Shown: positions 24,986 through 34,818, counted from the first letter of the stretch. The stretch: 64,000 nt of DNA from Terrimonas pollutisoli (GCF_029360765.1 NZ_JARKNA010000004.1:1-64000), one strand, 5' to 3'. Program-made: numbers and translations. The notes: generated by a model not told the origin, from the letters alone.

Positions 24986-25492
24986 TTGAAAACCATTAGC
25001 AGAAATATTTTTATTCATGCTTCACCTGGGAAAGTTTTCTCAGTGTTAGATGATTTGAGTGTTACCGGCATGCACATGACAAAGAAGTCTGCAATGATGA
25101 TGGGAAGTAAGCTGCATTTGGAATGGCTGACAGAACATCGAACAGGTTTAGGTACAAAATACCGGTGGACGGGAAGCATGCTGGGAATGAAAATGGATTT
25201 CATCGTTGAAGTTACCGGGTGGGAGAAAGCACAGGAAAAAACCTGGGAAACAGTTGGCAAATCAAAAATGATCATTTATTCATGGTACCGGATGCACTTT
25301 TCGCTGAAGCCGGTAAATGATGGCACTGAAGCCATTTTGTCTATTACATATCAAAGACCGGAAGGATGGTTGGCAAAATTAATTTCCTTCCTGTTTGCTG
25401 ACTGGTATTGTAATTGGTGCTTAAAAAGCATGCTTGGTGATACAAAGAAAAGACTTGAAGTTGTTAATCACTCAATAAACCAAAATCTTTGA
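24986..25492 (+). CDS. SRPBCC-family protein, TTG start
   Basis: 168 aa beginning at TTG 24986, directly abutting the preceding TAG (no spacer). The START/Bet v 1-like (SRPBCC) fold is suggested by ISRNIFIHASPGKVFSVLDD at the N-terminus and the strand pattern GTKYRWTGSM, FIVEVTGWE, then a C-terminal helix. The family binds hydrophobic ligands in a deep pocket; ligand unknown. It precedes the P1B ATPase by 3 nt, so it is in the same unit. The immediate abutment suggests translational coupling. Confidence 0.7.
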   Translation: MKTISRNIFIHASPGKVFSVLDDLSVTGMHMTKKSAMMMGSKLHLEWLTEHRTGLGTKYRWTGSMLGMKMDFIVEVTGWEKAQEKTWETVGKSKMIIYSWYRMHFSLKPVNDGTEAILSITYQRPEGWLAKLISFLFADWYCNWCLKSMLGDTKKRLEVVNHSINQNL

Positions 25493-25495
25493 ACA

Positions 25496-27550
25496 ATGGA
25501 TCATCATGACCATCATCGCGATGCAGGAACAGTAATGGAAAAGAAACCTCAGCCTGCTATCCGGCATGAGCGGCATGAAATGCATGCAGCTCACGACAAA
25601 CATGCGGGTCATCATATCCACGATTTTTTAAAACGTTTCTGGATTTGTATTGGCATTACTATCCCTGTTTTGTTCTTGTCTCATATGATCCAGCAATGGT
25701 TGGGGTTTGAATTAAAATTTCCGGGTGACAAATACCTCTTGCTTATCTTCAGCACTTTTATCTATTTCTATGGTGGGATGCCCTTTCTCAAAGGAATGGT
25801 TAGCGAGATAAAGGACAAAGCCATCGGCATGATGACATTGGTAGCTATCGCTATCAGCGTGGCTTTTATTTATAGCGTTGCTGTAGTGGTGGGATTAAAA
25901 GGAATGGATTTCTTCTGGGAACTTGCAACGCTGATCGACATCATGCTGTTGGGGCATTGGCTGGAGATGCGGTCCGAGATGGCGGCATCGAAGGCTTTGG
26001 AGAGTTTGGTAGCGTTGTTGCCATCTATAGTACATGTTGAAAGAAATGGCGAAACAAAAGATATTAATTTGAAAGAGCTACAAAATGGCGATACCGTCCT
26101 GGTGAAACCTGGTGAAAAAATTCCCGCTGATGGGATAGTGATCGATGGCGGTTCTTATGTTAACGAAAGTATGCTTACCGGCGAAAGTGTGCCGGTAAAA
26201 AAAGAAAAAGAACAAACCGTAATAGGCGGTTCTGTCAATGGTGATGGAGTGCTGAAGGTAAAGATTACAGCAACAGGTAATGATAGTTATCTGAATAAAG
26301 TAATTACATTGGTTAGCTCAGCCCGGGCCTCAAAATCAAAAACACAAAACCTGGCCGACAGGGTAGCCAAATGGCTAACGATTATTTCCTTAACAGTAGG
26401 AGTGGGCACCTTTATATTCTGGCTAAACAAAGAAGGTGATACGGCTTTTGCATTGGAACGAATGGTAACGGTGATGGTGACGGCCTGCCCACATGCGTTG
26501 GGAGTTGCTATCCCACTGGTGGTTGCGATATCCACCAGTTTATCGGCCACACATGGTTTATTGATCCGTAATCGTACGGCTTTTGAATCGGCAAGAAAAT
26601 TAAGTACAATTATTTTCGATAAAACGGGGACGCTTACAAAAGGCTCGCATGAAGTGCAGCAAATAATTCCATTAAGTGATGCATACTCCGCCGATGAGCT
26701 TTTACAATATGCCGCTTCGGTACAACAAAATTCGGAGCACCATATCGCTCATGGATTAATTCGAAGGGCCAAAGAAAAAGAGGTGCAACTGTGGCCGGTA
26801 GAAAATTTTAGTTACATGCAAGGTGTGGGTGTAAAAGGGATAGTCAACGGAAAAAATATTGTTTCCGCAGGGCCGAATTATTTTGTCCAAAGCAACCAGG
26901 CAGTGCCAGTAACACCATCTTCTGTTGATCCTGCAGTGGAAACCATAAATTACCTGTTGATTGATGGGCATGTGGCGGGAATCTTTTCGCTTGCTGATGC
27001 TATTCGTGAGTCTTCAGCAGGTTCCATTGATGATTTGAAGAAAATGCATATAAAATCTTATTTGCTTACCGGTGATAATGAAAATATCGCCAGGTCGGTG
27101 GCAGGTAAGTTAAAAATGGATGGCTACTTTGCCAATGTATTGCCGCATGAAAAGCAAGAGAAGCTAAAAGAGTTCCAATCAAAAGGTGAATGGGTAGCTA
27201 TGACGGGCGACGGCGTAAATGATGCGCCGGCACTGGCCCAGGCCGATGTTGGTATCGCTGTAGGTTCAGGTACCGATGTGGCAGCTGAAACAGCGGATGT
27301 GATTCTTGTAAACAGCGACCCCAAAGATATAGTTGGGATGATCGCATTTGCGAAAGCCACTTACAAGAAGATGATCCAAAACCTGGTTTGGGCTGTTGGT
27401 TATAACCTGGTGGCTATTCCACTGGCAGCAGGAATTTTATATCCCCGGTTTGTATTAAGTCCTGCAATGGGTGCGGTGCTGATGTCGCTCAGTACGATCA
27501 TCGTCGCCTTTAATGCACAACTATTAAAAACGAATTTGACGAACAAATGA
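25496..27550 (+). CDS. P1B-type heavy-metal ATPase, CPH (CopB-like) class
   Basis: 684 aa inner-membrane pump. The N-terminus is a His-rich tail (MDHHDHHRDAG..., HERHEMHAAHDKHAGHHIH, residues 1-42) instead of an HMA domain. Core P-type motifs are all present: TGES (about 228), the transmembrane metal site CPH in TACPHALG (about 330), DKTGTLT (about 375), and TGDGVNDAPA (about 571). The CPH class includes copper/silver exporters of the CopB group. The nucleotide-domain SEHP motif reads SEHH here; the His is kept, the Pro is replaced. It closes the metal island; the next gene is on the opposite strand. Confidence 0.93.
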   Translation: MDHHDHHRDAGTVMEKKPQPAIRHERHEMHAAHDKHAGHHIHDFLKRFWICIGITIPVLFLSHMIQQWLGFELKFPGDKYLLLIFSTFIYFYGGMPFLKGMVSEIKDKAIGMMTLVAIAISVAFIYSVAVVVGLKGMDFFWELATLIDIMLLGHWLEMRSEMAASKALESLVALLPSIVHVERNGETKDINLKELQNGDTVLVKPGEKIPADGIVIDGGSYVNESMLTGESVPVKKEKEQTVIGGSVNGDGVLKVKITATGNDSYLNKVITLVSSARASKSKTQNLADRVAKWLTIISLTVGVGTFIFWLNKEGDTAFALERMVTVMVTACPHALGVAIPLVVAISTSLSATHGLLIRNRTAFESARKLSTIIFDKTGTLTKGSHEVQQIIPLSDAYSADELLQYAASVQQNSEHHIAHGLIRRAKEKEVQLWPVENFSYMQGVGVKGIVNGKNIVSAGPNYFVQSNQAVPVTPSSVDPAVETINYLLIDGHVAGIFSLADAIRESSAGSIDDLKKMHIKSYLLTGDNENIARSVAGKLKMDGYFANVLPHEKQEKLKEFQSKGEWVAMTGDGVNDAPALAQADVGIAVGSGTDVAAETADVILVNSDPKDIVGMIAFAKATYKKMIQNLVWAVGYNLVAIPLAAGILYPRFVLSPAMGAVLMSLSTIIVAFNAQLLKTNLTNK

Positions 27551-27632
27551 TTTTTTTATGCAGGCAATAAATTTCATAACAAGGCTTATCTGATAAGGCC
27601 GTGCAATAAAATACCATAAAGCCTTCAATAGT

Positions 27633-28955
27633 TTATAACTCGGTTGCCGGTCGTGGAAACTGTGCCCATACGTCATCACCGGGTCGGTCAATTGGCAACT
27701 GGCTCAGGCGATCATAACGGCGCATATCGATCCAGCGATGGCCTTCACCAAATAAAGAATAACGTCGTTGCTTTAATATTTCTGTAATAAGGCTGTTCAG
27801 ATCTGTTGCGCCCCCATAATTGCCCAATGAGGCGGAGCTCCGGATCTTATTAATCGCTGCTGTGGCATTCATGGTATTGCTCAGCTGTGCCTGCACTTCC
27901 GCATAGATCAGGATCAGTTCTTCATTGCGAATAATAGGAATGGGGTCGATATTTGTTTTATAGACGAAAAAATCATAGTCGCTTGACAAATCATCCTGTG
28001 CTGCGGTAGAAGTGCGTTTGGGTGCTTTGCTCAATCTTGTATCACCGGCTGCAGCATCAGTTATAAAATTTGGCTGCACTACACGGGCTTCAGCAGGTGG
28101 CGTATTCAGCGGGAAAAACATTGGATTTAACAGGTCTCCTCCTGCTGTCGAGTAAAGATAATAGACGCCCTTTTTCAGATCGCCATTTAAATCATAAAAT
28201 GATTCGGTCAGGGCCGTATTTGCAGCGGCCCAGTCTTTCCGATATATCGCCACTCTTGCAGCCAGGGCCCGGTTGAATTTTGAAAATTCGTTTGCAACAT
28301 TGCTATACAAAGTGGTTGAAAATGGAAATTTAGCCGCATTTCCTTTTAAATCAGCATTGGCTTCATCCAATAAACTCTGTATGGCATTCAGTGACTCGTC
28401 TTTTGAAAGAAAGGGGCCTAAGTTATCCGGATCCGCCACATCAACCCGGATGCCATTATCATATTGCTGGTTAAATACAAGGAGCAATTCATGCGCCTGA
28501 ACAGTTTTTGCATAGGCTATAGCTGCTTTTCGTTGTTCATCGGTAATGGTTGCTTTTGTATTTGTCAAGGCGTCAATGAGAATATTTGTATTCTTTACAA
28601 CACGATACCTTGCATCAAATGGGTTAGTGGTATAAAAAGTGTTATTATCAAGCGTAGCACTTCCTTTGCCGAGCAGGTCTGAGGTAAATCGTGGATCAGA
28701 AGTGGAATAACGATAATATTCTCTGCCTATCACTGAAACTCCATCGAAATAGAAGTTGATATCACTTCTCATAGTAGCTTCCGTTCCAACTACCAGGTTT
28801 TGTATTTCTCCCAATGACGCATTTTGTGTGATACCACCAACACTCGGGTTGTTGGGATCTAAAATGGGCTCCACTTCGCAGGAGGTCCAAACGAAGACAA
28901 TAAAAAGCATACCTGCTAATGGAATTGGCCGGTATAATTTATTTTGATGTTTCAT
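27633..28955 (-). CDS. SusD/RagB-family nutrient-uptake outer-membrane lipoprotein
   Basis: 440 aa. Lipobox VWTSCE near residue 26, so anchored as a surface lipoprotein that partners a SusC channel. SusD-type features follow: tetratricopeptide-like helices in the N-terminal half (KTVQAHELLLVFNQQYDNGIRV) and the conserved C-terminal EILKQRRYSLFGEGHRWIDMRRY. Substrate not determinable; the absence of a neighbouring hydrolase gene argues against a classic polysaccharide locus. It lies 72 nt downstream of the SusC gene at 29028-31988 on the same strand. Confidence 0.93.
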   Translation of the reverse strand: MKHQNKLYRPIPLAGMLFIVFVWTSCEVEPILDPNNPSVGGITQNASLGEIQNLVVGTEATMRSDINFYFDGVSVIGREYYRYSTSDPRFTSDLLGKGSATLDNNTFYTTNPFDARYRVVKNTNILIDALTNTKATITDEQRKAAIAYAKTVQAHELLLVFNQQYDNGIRVDVADPDNLGPFLSKDESLNAIQSLLDEANADLKGNAAKFPFSTTLYSNVANEFSKFNRALAARVAIYRKDWAAANTALTESFYDLNGDLKKGVYYLYSTAGGDLLNPMFFPLNTPPAEARVVQPNFITDAAAGDTRLSKAPKRTSTAAQDDLSSDYDFFVYKTNIDPIPIIRNEELILIYAEVQAQLSNTMNATAAINKIRSSASLGNYGGATDLNSLITEILKQRRYSLFGEGHRWIDMRRYDRLSQLPIDRPGDDVWAQFPRPATEL

Positions 28956-29027
28956 CTGTTTATTATTTTATGTTCTGGCTACAATTTGTTGATGATACTT
29001 TTTTTGAGGTATCATTTTGGTTTGCAA

Positions 29028-31988
29028 TTAAAAAGTCGCACTTACATTAAAATGAAAACTCTTAGCCGACGGGAAAGGTGTTACTTCCACGTTGCTTGAA
29101 ATAGCGTCAATTCCGAAATTGGATACTTCCGGATCGTAACTATTGTAGTCGAAAACGTTGATCAGGTTTCTGCCTGAAAACCCAACTTTGACCCGTGCAA
29201 TATCTTTGAACCATTTTCCGGGCAAAGTATAGCTTAACCCTATCTCCCGGACCCGGAAATAAGAGGCATCCTCTATCCAGGGCCGGGCGGTAACACCCAA
29301 GATAGAAAGCCGGTATGCACCATTTGTTTTTTGCCCGGTTGGATCCTGCGATTTTTTATCATAGTCGGGCGATGTGGCAAAAATATCGCTAAGCAAAGTG
29401 CTCAGGTTTACATTTTCACCACCTTTTTTCCAATGCATCAAAACCGATAATTCAAAATTTTTCCAGGTCAGGTTGTTAGAGAAAGATAGATTGAAATCCG
29501 GTTCCGCATCACCGTACACGGCCAGCTTTGTAACAGGATCAACTTTATCAATGGCAGAGTCGCCGATGCCAACCAACTGCGTAGGGCTTTTGCCTTCTTC
29601 AATCCGGTATGTCCCCAATGTAGCGCCAAATGCTCCATCATTGAATGCAGGCACATCTAACCGTGTAACTTTCGCTTTGTTCTTCCACCAATTTGCATGA
29701 AGGGTCCATCTCAAATTTTTATTGCTCACCGGTACAGCATTTACGCCAATCTCTACACCTTTGTTTTCAATAGCAGCCACATTTTTCCATTCGTTTGCAA
29801 AACCTGATGAACTGGCTGTCTCCACTTTTAGCAAGAGGTCTTCTACATCTTTATTATACCAGGTAAACTCGAGGCCAATGCGATTATTAAGCACACCGGC
29901 ATCCAAGCCAAGTTCCAGTTCTTTTTGTCTTTCTGGCTTTAGGTTTGCGGATCCTCTCGTTATATCTACTATGGACCCTGTAGTGGCGTTAAAATTAGCG
30001 GGCACTAATGGTGTATAAATGGCACCAAAAGGTGCGAAATTTCCCGATTCGCCATAAGCGGCACGGAGCTTCAGCTGGCTGATGGTTTCCCAGGAAGTAA
30101 GTGGAAGAATATTGAATGCAACGGAAGCCTTGGGATAATAGTACAACTTATCTGCGTCTCCATTACGACTGGATTTATCGCCTCTTAAACCAAGTGTGGC
30201 AATCACTATATTTCTATAGGCAACTTCTTCCTGTACAAAAAAGCCACGGTCTTTTGATATGATCCGGTTTTGTTCCGCTATGATGGAACCGGCCTGGTCA
30301 ATATTGGTTTGTGTTCCAATTAGCTGTGTAGCCGTGTTGACAATCGTATTCAGATCAACATTGAGGGCATTAATACCGGCCTGTGTAGTGAACTGCAAGT
30401 CATTACCAGGTTTGAAATCATATACTGCAATGGCGGAAATATTTGAATTGCGGGTAACAGTTGTCCCGCGAATGGAAGCGCCGTTGGTGCCATTACCGTC
30501 TTTTTGAAACTGCAACACTGCAGGGAATATGGCATTCGTATTTAGAGTATAATAATCAATACCACCCAATGCAATCAGTTTGACATTATGTTTTTCCTTG
30601 TCATATATTTTTAATGTACCTCTTCCACCCAATAAAATGCGATTGACTTTTTCATTATTCGTCATCAGGTCGCGGGTTTGAATAAAATTAGAAGGCGCTA
30701 AAGGATTGTTAGGATAGTTGCCGTTTGCGTCGGGGTAAAGATTAACCCACGAAGGGGTGGCTACAAACGATACGCCTAATGTAGTACTGGTGTTGTCGTT
30801 ATTGAAAAAGCCACGATCTGCTTTTGACTCTACGTAGTTGGCGTTAAGAGACACATCGAGGAATTTGGTAACCTTTTGGTCAAGGTTGAGACGAAAAGAT
30901 GTTTTTTGATAACCGGTATGTTTTACTATTCCCTCATCATCTCTGTAGGTAAACCCTGCATAATAAGATGTATTGTCATTTCCACCGCTAACGCTTAACC
31001 GGGTGTTACTCATAAATCCATTATTGCCATATAATTCTTCTTCGTAGTTATAAATCTTTCCTCCGTTAGCATTATAAACATCAATACCAGCTTGTTTATA
31101 AGCAGCCCGCACTTTTGTAGTGTCCCATTGGCGTTGTCCCAACTCTTTCAATTGCATTTGCCAGCCTATTGATTGGCCAATTTCAATTCTTGGCTTACCT
31201 GTTTTTCCTTTTTTAGTAGTAACAATCACCACACCAGCCGCTGCCCTTGCGCCATAGATAGCAGCCGTAGAGGCGCCTTTCAGTATCTCGATGCGGTCTA
31301 TATCTTCAGGATCAAGGTCGGCCACCCGGTTAGAGGGGTTGTCCTGAAAATCGGTGCTGCCCTGGCCTGCCGCTTTTGAAACAGAATTCAGGCCGGCCTG
31401 GATGGAGGAATTATCATAATAAACACCATCTACGATAAAGAGGGGTTGTGAGTTACCGACTAAAGATGTTATTCCCCGCAATTTTACGGAGATGCCACCA
31501 CCCGGTGCACCAGAATTTGCCGAAATATTTGCCCCGGCAAATTTGCCGTATAAGGCTCCATCAACGGTTGGTTGTGTTGTAGTACCAACAAGTTGTTTCG
31601 CAGAAATAGTGCCCACTGCATGAGCAATATTGGCCCGTTTGATGGAAGATGCCAAGCCAGTTATGATCACTTCGTCCAGGTTACCTACATCCTCTTCCAG
31701 TTTTATAACAAGATCGGATATGCTGCTGCTGACCTGTACGGTTTGCGATTTTAAACCGATAGAGGAAATTTCCAATGCACCACCTTGGCCCGGGAGAGTG
31801 AGGCTAAATTTACCGCTGGCGTTTGTGGCGGTGCCGAGGCTGGAGTTCTTGAGTCTTACCGATGCACCCTCTACGGGAATGTCCTTATTGTTGGTAACGG
31901 TACCGGAAACATTTACCTGGGCAAATAGCCATAAAGGGGCTAACAGGCACATCAGCAACTGAAATAGCGGAAGTTGTAATTTTTGCAT
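29028..31988 (-). CDS. SusC/RagA-family TonB-linked outer-membrane transporter
   Basis: 986 aa from ATG 31988 (the frame extends 11 codons further without a better start). Signal peptide ending LWLFAQ, a carboxypeptidase-regulatory-like domain (GTVTNNKDIPVEGASVRLKN), the plug with VIITGLASSI and LRGITSLVGNSQPLFIVDGV, then a large barrel to FHFNVSATF. It lacks an STN domain, so it is not the receptor of a FecR relay. It works with the adjacent SusD lipoprotein to import an unknown ligand. The start codon faces a divergent TonB receptor across a 538-bp control region. Confidence 0.95.
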   Translation of the reverse strand: MQKLQLPLFQLLMCLLAPLWLFAQVNVSGTVTNNKDIPVEGASVRLKNSSLGTATNASGKFSLTLPGQGGALEISSIGLKSQTVQVSSSISDLVIKLEEDVGNLDEVIITGLASSIKRANIAHAVGTISAKQLVGTTTQPTVDGALYGKFAGANISANSGAPGGGISVKLRGITSLVGNSQPLFIVDGVYYDNSSIQAGLNSVSKAAGQGSTDFQDNPSNRVADLDPEDIDRIEILKGASTAAIYGARAAAGVVIVTTKKGKTGKPRIEIGQSIGWQMQLKELGQRQWDTTKVRAAYKQAGIDVYNANGGKIYNYEEELYGNNGFMSNTRLSVSGGNDNTSYYAGFTYRDDEGIVKHTGYQKTSFRLNLDQKVTKFLDVSLNANYVESKADRGFFNNDNTSTTLGVSFVATPSWVNLYPDANGNYPNNPLAPSNFIQTRDLMTNNEKVNRILLGGRGTLKIYDKEKHNVKLIALGGIDYYTLNTNAIFPAVLQFQKDGNGTNGASIRGTTVTRNSNISAIAVYDFKPGNDLQFTTQAGINALNVDLNTIVNTATQLIGTQTNIDQAGSIIAEQNRIISKDRGFFVQEEVAYRNIVIATLGLRGDKSSRNGDADKLYYYPKASVAFNILPLTSWETISQLKLRAAYGESGNFAPFGAIYTPLVPANFNATTGSIVDITRGSANLKPERQKELELGLDAGVLNNRIGLEFTWYNKDVEDLLLKVETASSSGFANEWKNVAAIENKGVEIGVNAVPVSNKNLRWTLHANWWKNKAKVTRLDVPAFNDGAFGATLGTYRIEEGKSPTQLVGIGDSAIDKVDPVTKLAVYGDAEPDFNLSFSNNLTWKNFELSVLMHWKKGGENVNLSTLLSDIFATSPDYDKKSQDPTGQKTNGAYRLSILGVTARPWIEDASYFRVREIGLSYTLPGKWFKDIARVKVGFSGRNLINVFDYNSYDPEVSNFGIDAISSNVEVTPFPSAKSFHFNVSATF

Positions 31989-32526
31989 GTTGTTAATTTT
32001 GAAGTGAACAATAAATAACAACAGGACTGATCGGAAAAGCTGTCACATATCAAAATAGTTCGGGTGGAGCGATTAGACAGGATCCATGTATATGCGACCT
32101 TATGATCGGTCCCTCATGTGGTCAATTCCAAACTGTTTTGCAGCTAAGGTGGGATTATTACTTCAAAAGAGACAAGAGGTCACGGGGAACTGCTGCTTAG
32201 GAAATTAAAATGGCCTGAAATCTTTATCGCCGCCCCTTCATACCATTTATTGTTAAGCAGGAAAATCCGACCATGGCAGGTTAACTCTCAAAACAAATCT
32301 GCATACCGATCGGGCGATGCCGGAAAAAATTACCATTCATCAGTCTTAAAATGTCAATGCGATAAAATTAGTGACCTAAGGGTCTTTGCATAAACAACTT
32401 CAGAGTGCTCTGCCAACAGCATAGAAATTTTTTTGTACACAGGTTTGCAAATGCCCATATTTTGTTTACATTTGGCTAAATAAATATTTAGTCAAGTCTA
32501 AAAATTAGTTTAGTTACTCTTAATTT
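31989..32526. promoter_or_regulatory. 538-bp divergent control region between two TonB receptor genes
   Basis: No gene or RNA motif was recognised here on either strand. The only clear structure is the half-site array close to the right-hand start codon, annotated separately. The left half next to the SusC gene has no obvious promoter match or riboswitch core. Confidence 0.6.
32476..32513 (+). promoter_or_regulatory. Four-half-site operator array CTAAA/TTTAG with 11-bp period (DtxR-box geometry)
   Basis: Half-sites CTAAA (32476-32480), TTTAG (32487-32491), CTAAA (32498-32502) and TTTAG (32509-32513) are each separated by exactly 6 nt. The middle pair reads TTAG-n6-CTAA, the geometry of DtxR/IdeR-family iron or manganese boxes. 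The first pair forms a perfect 7-bp inverted repeat CTAAATA-AA-TATTTAG. The array ends 13 nt before the ATG at 32527. No DtxR-type gene is in the window. Confidence 0.55.
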
Positions 32527-34812
32527 ATGAAACAAATACTGGCGTTATTCCTGGGTGGTTTTTTTAGTGTAAATGTTTGGGCACAGCGCAGCATTCACGG
32601 TACAGTGTTGAGTGGAGCAACGGGAGAACCGGTTGCTGGTGCCACTATTCAACGGGGAGATTCGTCACATTCCGTGAGCTGTGATGGCCAGGGAAAATTT
32701 TCCATTCAGCTGCCAGCCAATGATTCATTGATTATCTCGGCTGTTGGTTATGAGCGCAAAAAAATGCTGCCGGCTGCAAAGGATAATATGACCATTTTAT
32801 TATCACCCACGCAAAAAGAAATAGATGCGGTAGTCGTTACGGGAACCATGAGGGCCATTACAAAGTTAGAGAGCCCGGTTTCGGTAGAAGTTTATACACC
32901 ACAGTTCTTTAAGAAAAATCCTTCTCCGAGCATTTTTGAATCATTGCAAAATGTGAATGGTGTAAGACCACAATTGAATTGCAGTGTTTGTAATACCGGC
33001 GATATTCATATCAATGGACTGGAAGGCCCTTATACCATGATCACTATTGATGGAATGCCGATTGTCAGCAGCCTGGCGTCGGTGTATGGATTATTTGGTA
33101 TACCTACCCAATTGATCGACCGGATAGAAATTGTAAAAGGTCCTGCCTCCGGTTTATATGGCTCAGAAGCCATTGGCGGTCTCATTAATATTATCACCAA
33201 ATCGCCGGACAAAGCCCCTTTGCTAAATGTAAACCTGATGTCAACACACTGGCGGGAACATACAGTAGACATCGGCACAAAAATCAAATTGGGAAAAAAG
33301 GCTACTTCGTTGCTGGGCGTAAATTATTTTAACTATCAACACCCGATTGATAAGAATAACGATCAGTTCACGGATGTCACCTTACAGCACCGGATATCCG
33401 TTTTTAATAAACTTAGTTTTAACAGAAAGCAGAATCGTGTGGCTACTCTTGCAGCGAGGTATTTCTACGAAGATCGCTGGGGGGGTGATATGCGCTGGAA
33501 CAAAAGTTTCCGCGGCGGTGATAGTCTATATGGTGAAAGCATTTACACCAATCGCTGGGAGTTGATAGGCAATTATCAGTTGCCGGTTGATGAAAAAATT
33601 TTCTTTTCTTTTTCTGCTACCAGCCACGATCAGAATTCTTATTATGGAACTACGCCGTATATGGGCAAGCAGCGAATTGCTTTCGGACAAGCGGTATGGG
33701 ACAAACAAGCAGGCAACAGCCACAGTTTGTTATTGGGTTCTGCAATTCGTTATAACTATTATGATGACAATTCAACCGCTACGCAGGATACACTCACAAA
33801 AAATAACCGGCCGGATAGCTATGTCATACCCGGTGTTTTTGTACAGGATGAATGGAAGTTGAATACAAAACACCTGCTGCTGTTAGGAATGCGATACGAT
33901 CATCACCCGGTACATAAGGGCATCTTTACGCCCCGTGCCGCCTGGAAATGGTCAATGAAGGATAAGCAAGTGCTTCGCATAAATGCAGGCACTGGCTTCA
34001 GGGTGGTGAGTTTATTTACCGAGGAACATGCTGCGCTGACAGGTGCAAGAGCTGTCGAAATTAAAGAAACACTCAAGCCTGAAAGAAGTTACAACGTGAA
34101 CATGAATTATACCCGGCAGTTCAATTGGCAGAATGTGTCGTTGAACATGGATGCATCAGTTTGGTATTCCCATTTCACCAATCAAATTATTCCGGATTAT
34201 GATACAGATCCTAACAAGATCATTTATCAAAATCTGAGAGGTTATTCATCATCAAAGGGTGCGACACTCAACACAGAGTTCAATATCGGGCATCGTTTCA
34301 AAAGCATGCTGGGTGTTACCTTACAGGATGTTGAAAAAGTGGAAGAAGATGGAGCGGGGGAAAAAACAAGATTGCAACCAGTGTTAACGGAAAAATGGAG
34401 CGGAACCTGGGCCATTACTTATATTATTCCTGCTATCGGCCTCACGATGGATTATACTGGTAATATCTATGGTCCAATGCGGTTGCCCCTGATTTCGGCA
34501 ACAGATCCGCGACCGGCTTCCTCTCCGGTATGGAGTATACAAAATATTCAATTCACCAAATTGTTGAATCATGGATTTGAAATATTTGCCGGGATAAAAA
34601 ATTTACTAAACTGGACACCAGCAAAAAAGTCACCCTTCCTTATTGCACGGTCACACGATCCGTTTGATAAGAAAGTGGAATATGATCCAAATGGAAAAAT
34701 TTTGGCTACTGCAGAAAATCCGTATGCGTTAAGTTTTGATCCGGCTTACGTATATGCTCCGAACCAGGGTATTCGGGTGTTTGCCGGTGCAAGATTCACA
34801 TTAAAAAAATAA
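32527..34812 (+). CDS. TonB-dependent receptor, probable metal/cofactor uptake
   Basis: 761 aa. Signal peptide ending NVWAQ, then a carboxypeptidase-regulatory-like domain (HGTVLSGATGEPVAGATIQ, residues ~20-95), the plug (VVVTGTMRAITKLESPVSVE, IEIVKGPASGLYGSEAIGG) and a beta-barrel ending GARFTLKK. The plug contains an unusual CxxC motif (NCSVCNTGDIH, about residues 156-166) that could bind metal. The protein is much smaller than SusC proteins and closer to siderophore/cobalamin-type receptors. Directly upstream is an operator-like array with DtxR-box geometry, so iron or manganese control and metal/metallophore import are likely; the ligand is not identified. Confidence 0.9.
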   Translation: MKQILALFLGGFFSVNVWAQRSIHGTVLSGATGEPVAGATIQRGDSSHSVSCDGQGKFSIQLPANDSLIISAVGYERKKMLPAAKDNMTILLSPTQKEIDAVVVTGTMRAITKLESPVSVEVYTPQFFKKNPSPSIFESLQNVNGVRPQLNCSVCNTGDIHINGLEGPYTMITIDGMPIVSSLASVYGLFGIPTQLIDRIEIVKGPASGLYGSEAIGGLINIITKSPDKAPLLNVNLMSTHWREHTVDIGTKIKLGKKATSLLGVNYFNYQHPIDKNNDQFTDVTLQHRISVFNKLSFNRKQNRVATLAARYFYEDRWGGDMRWNKSFRGGDSLYGESIYTNRWELIGNYQLPVDEKIFFSFSATSHDQNSYYGTTPYMGKQRIAFGQAVWDKQAGNSHSLLLGSAIRYNYYDDNSTATQDTLTKNNRPDSYVIPGVFVQDEWKLNTKHLLLLGMRYDHHPVHKGIFTPRAAWKWSMKDKQVLRINAGTGFRVVSLFTEEHAALTGARAVEIKETLKPERSYNVNMNYTRQFNWQNVSLNMDASVWYSHFTNQIIPDYDTDPNKIIYQNLRGYSSSKGATLNTEFNIGHRFKSMLGVTLQDVEKVEEDGAGEKTRLQPVLTEKWSGTWAITYIIPAIGLTMDYTGNIYGPMRLPLISATDPRPASSPVWSIQNIQFTKLLNHGFEIFAGIKNLLNWTPAKKSPFLIARSHDPFDKKVEYDPNGKILATAENPYALSFDPAYVYAPNQGIRVFAGARFTLKK

Positions 34813-34818
34813 ACTTTC

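Noticed and set aside
31989..32475. Possible riboswitch ahead of the SusC gene
   Set aside because: No TPP, cobalamin or SAM conserved core was found on either strand.
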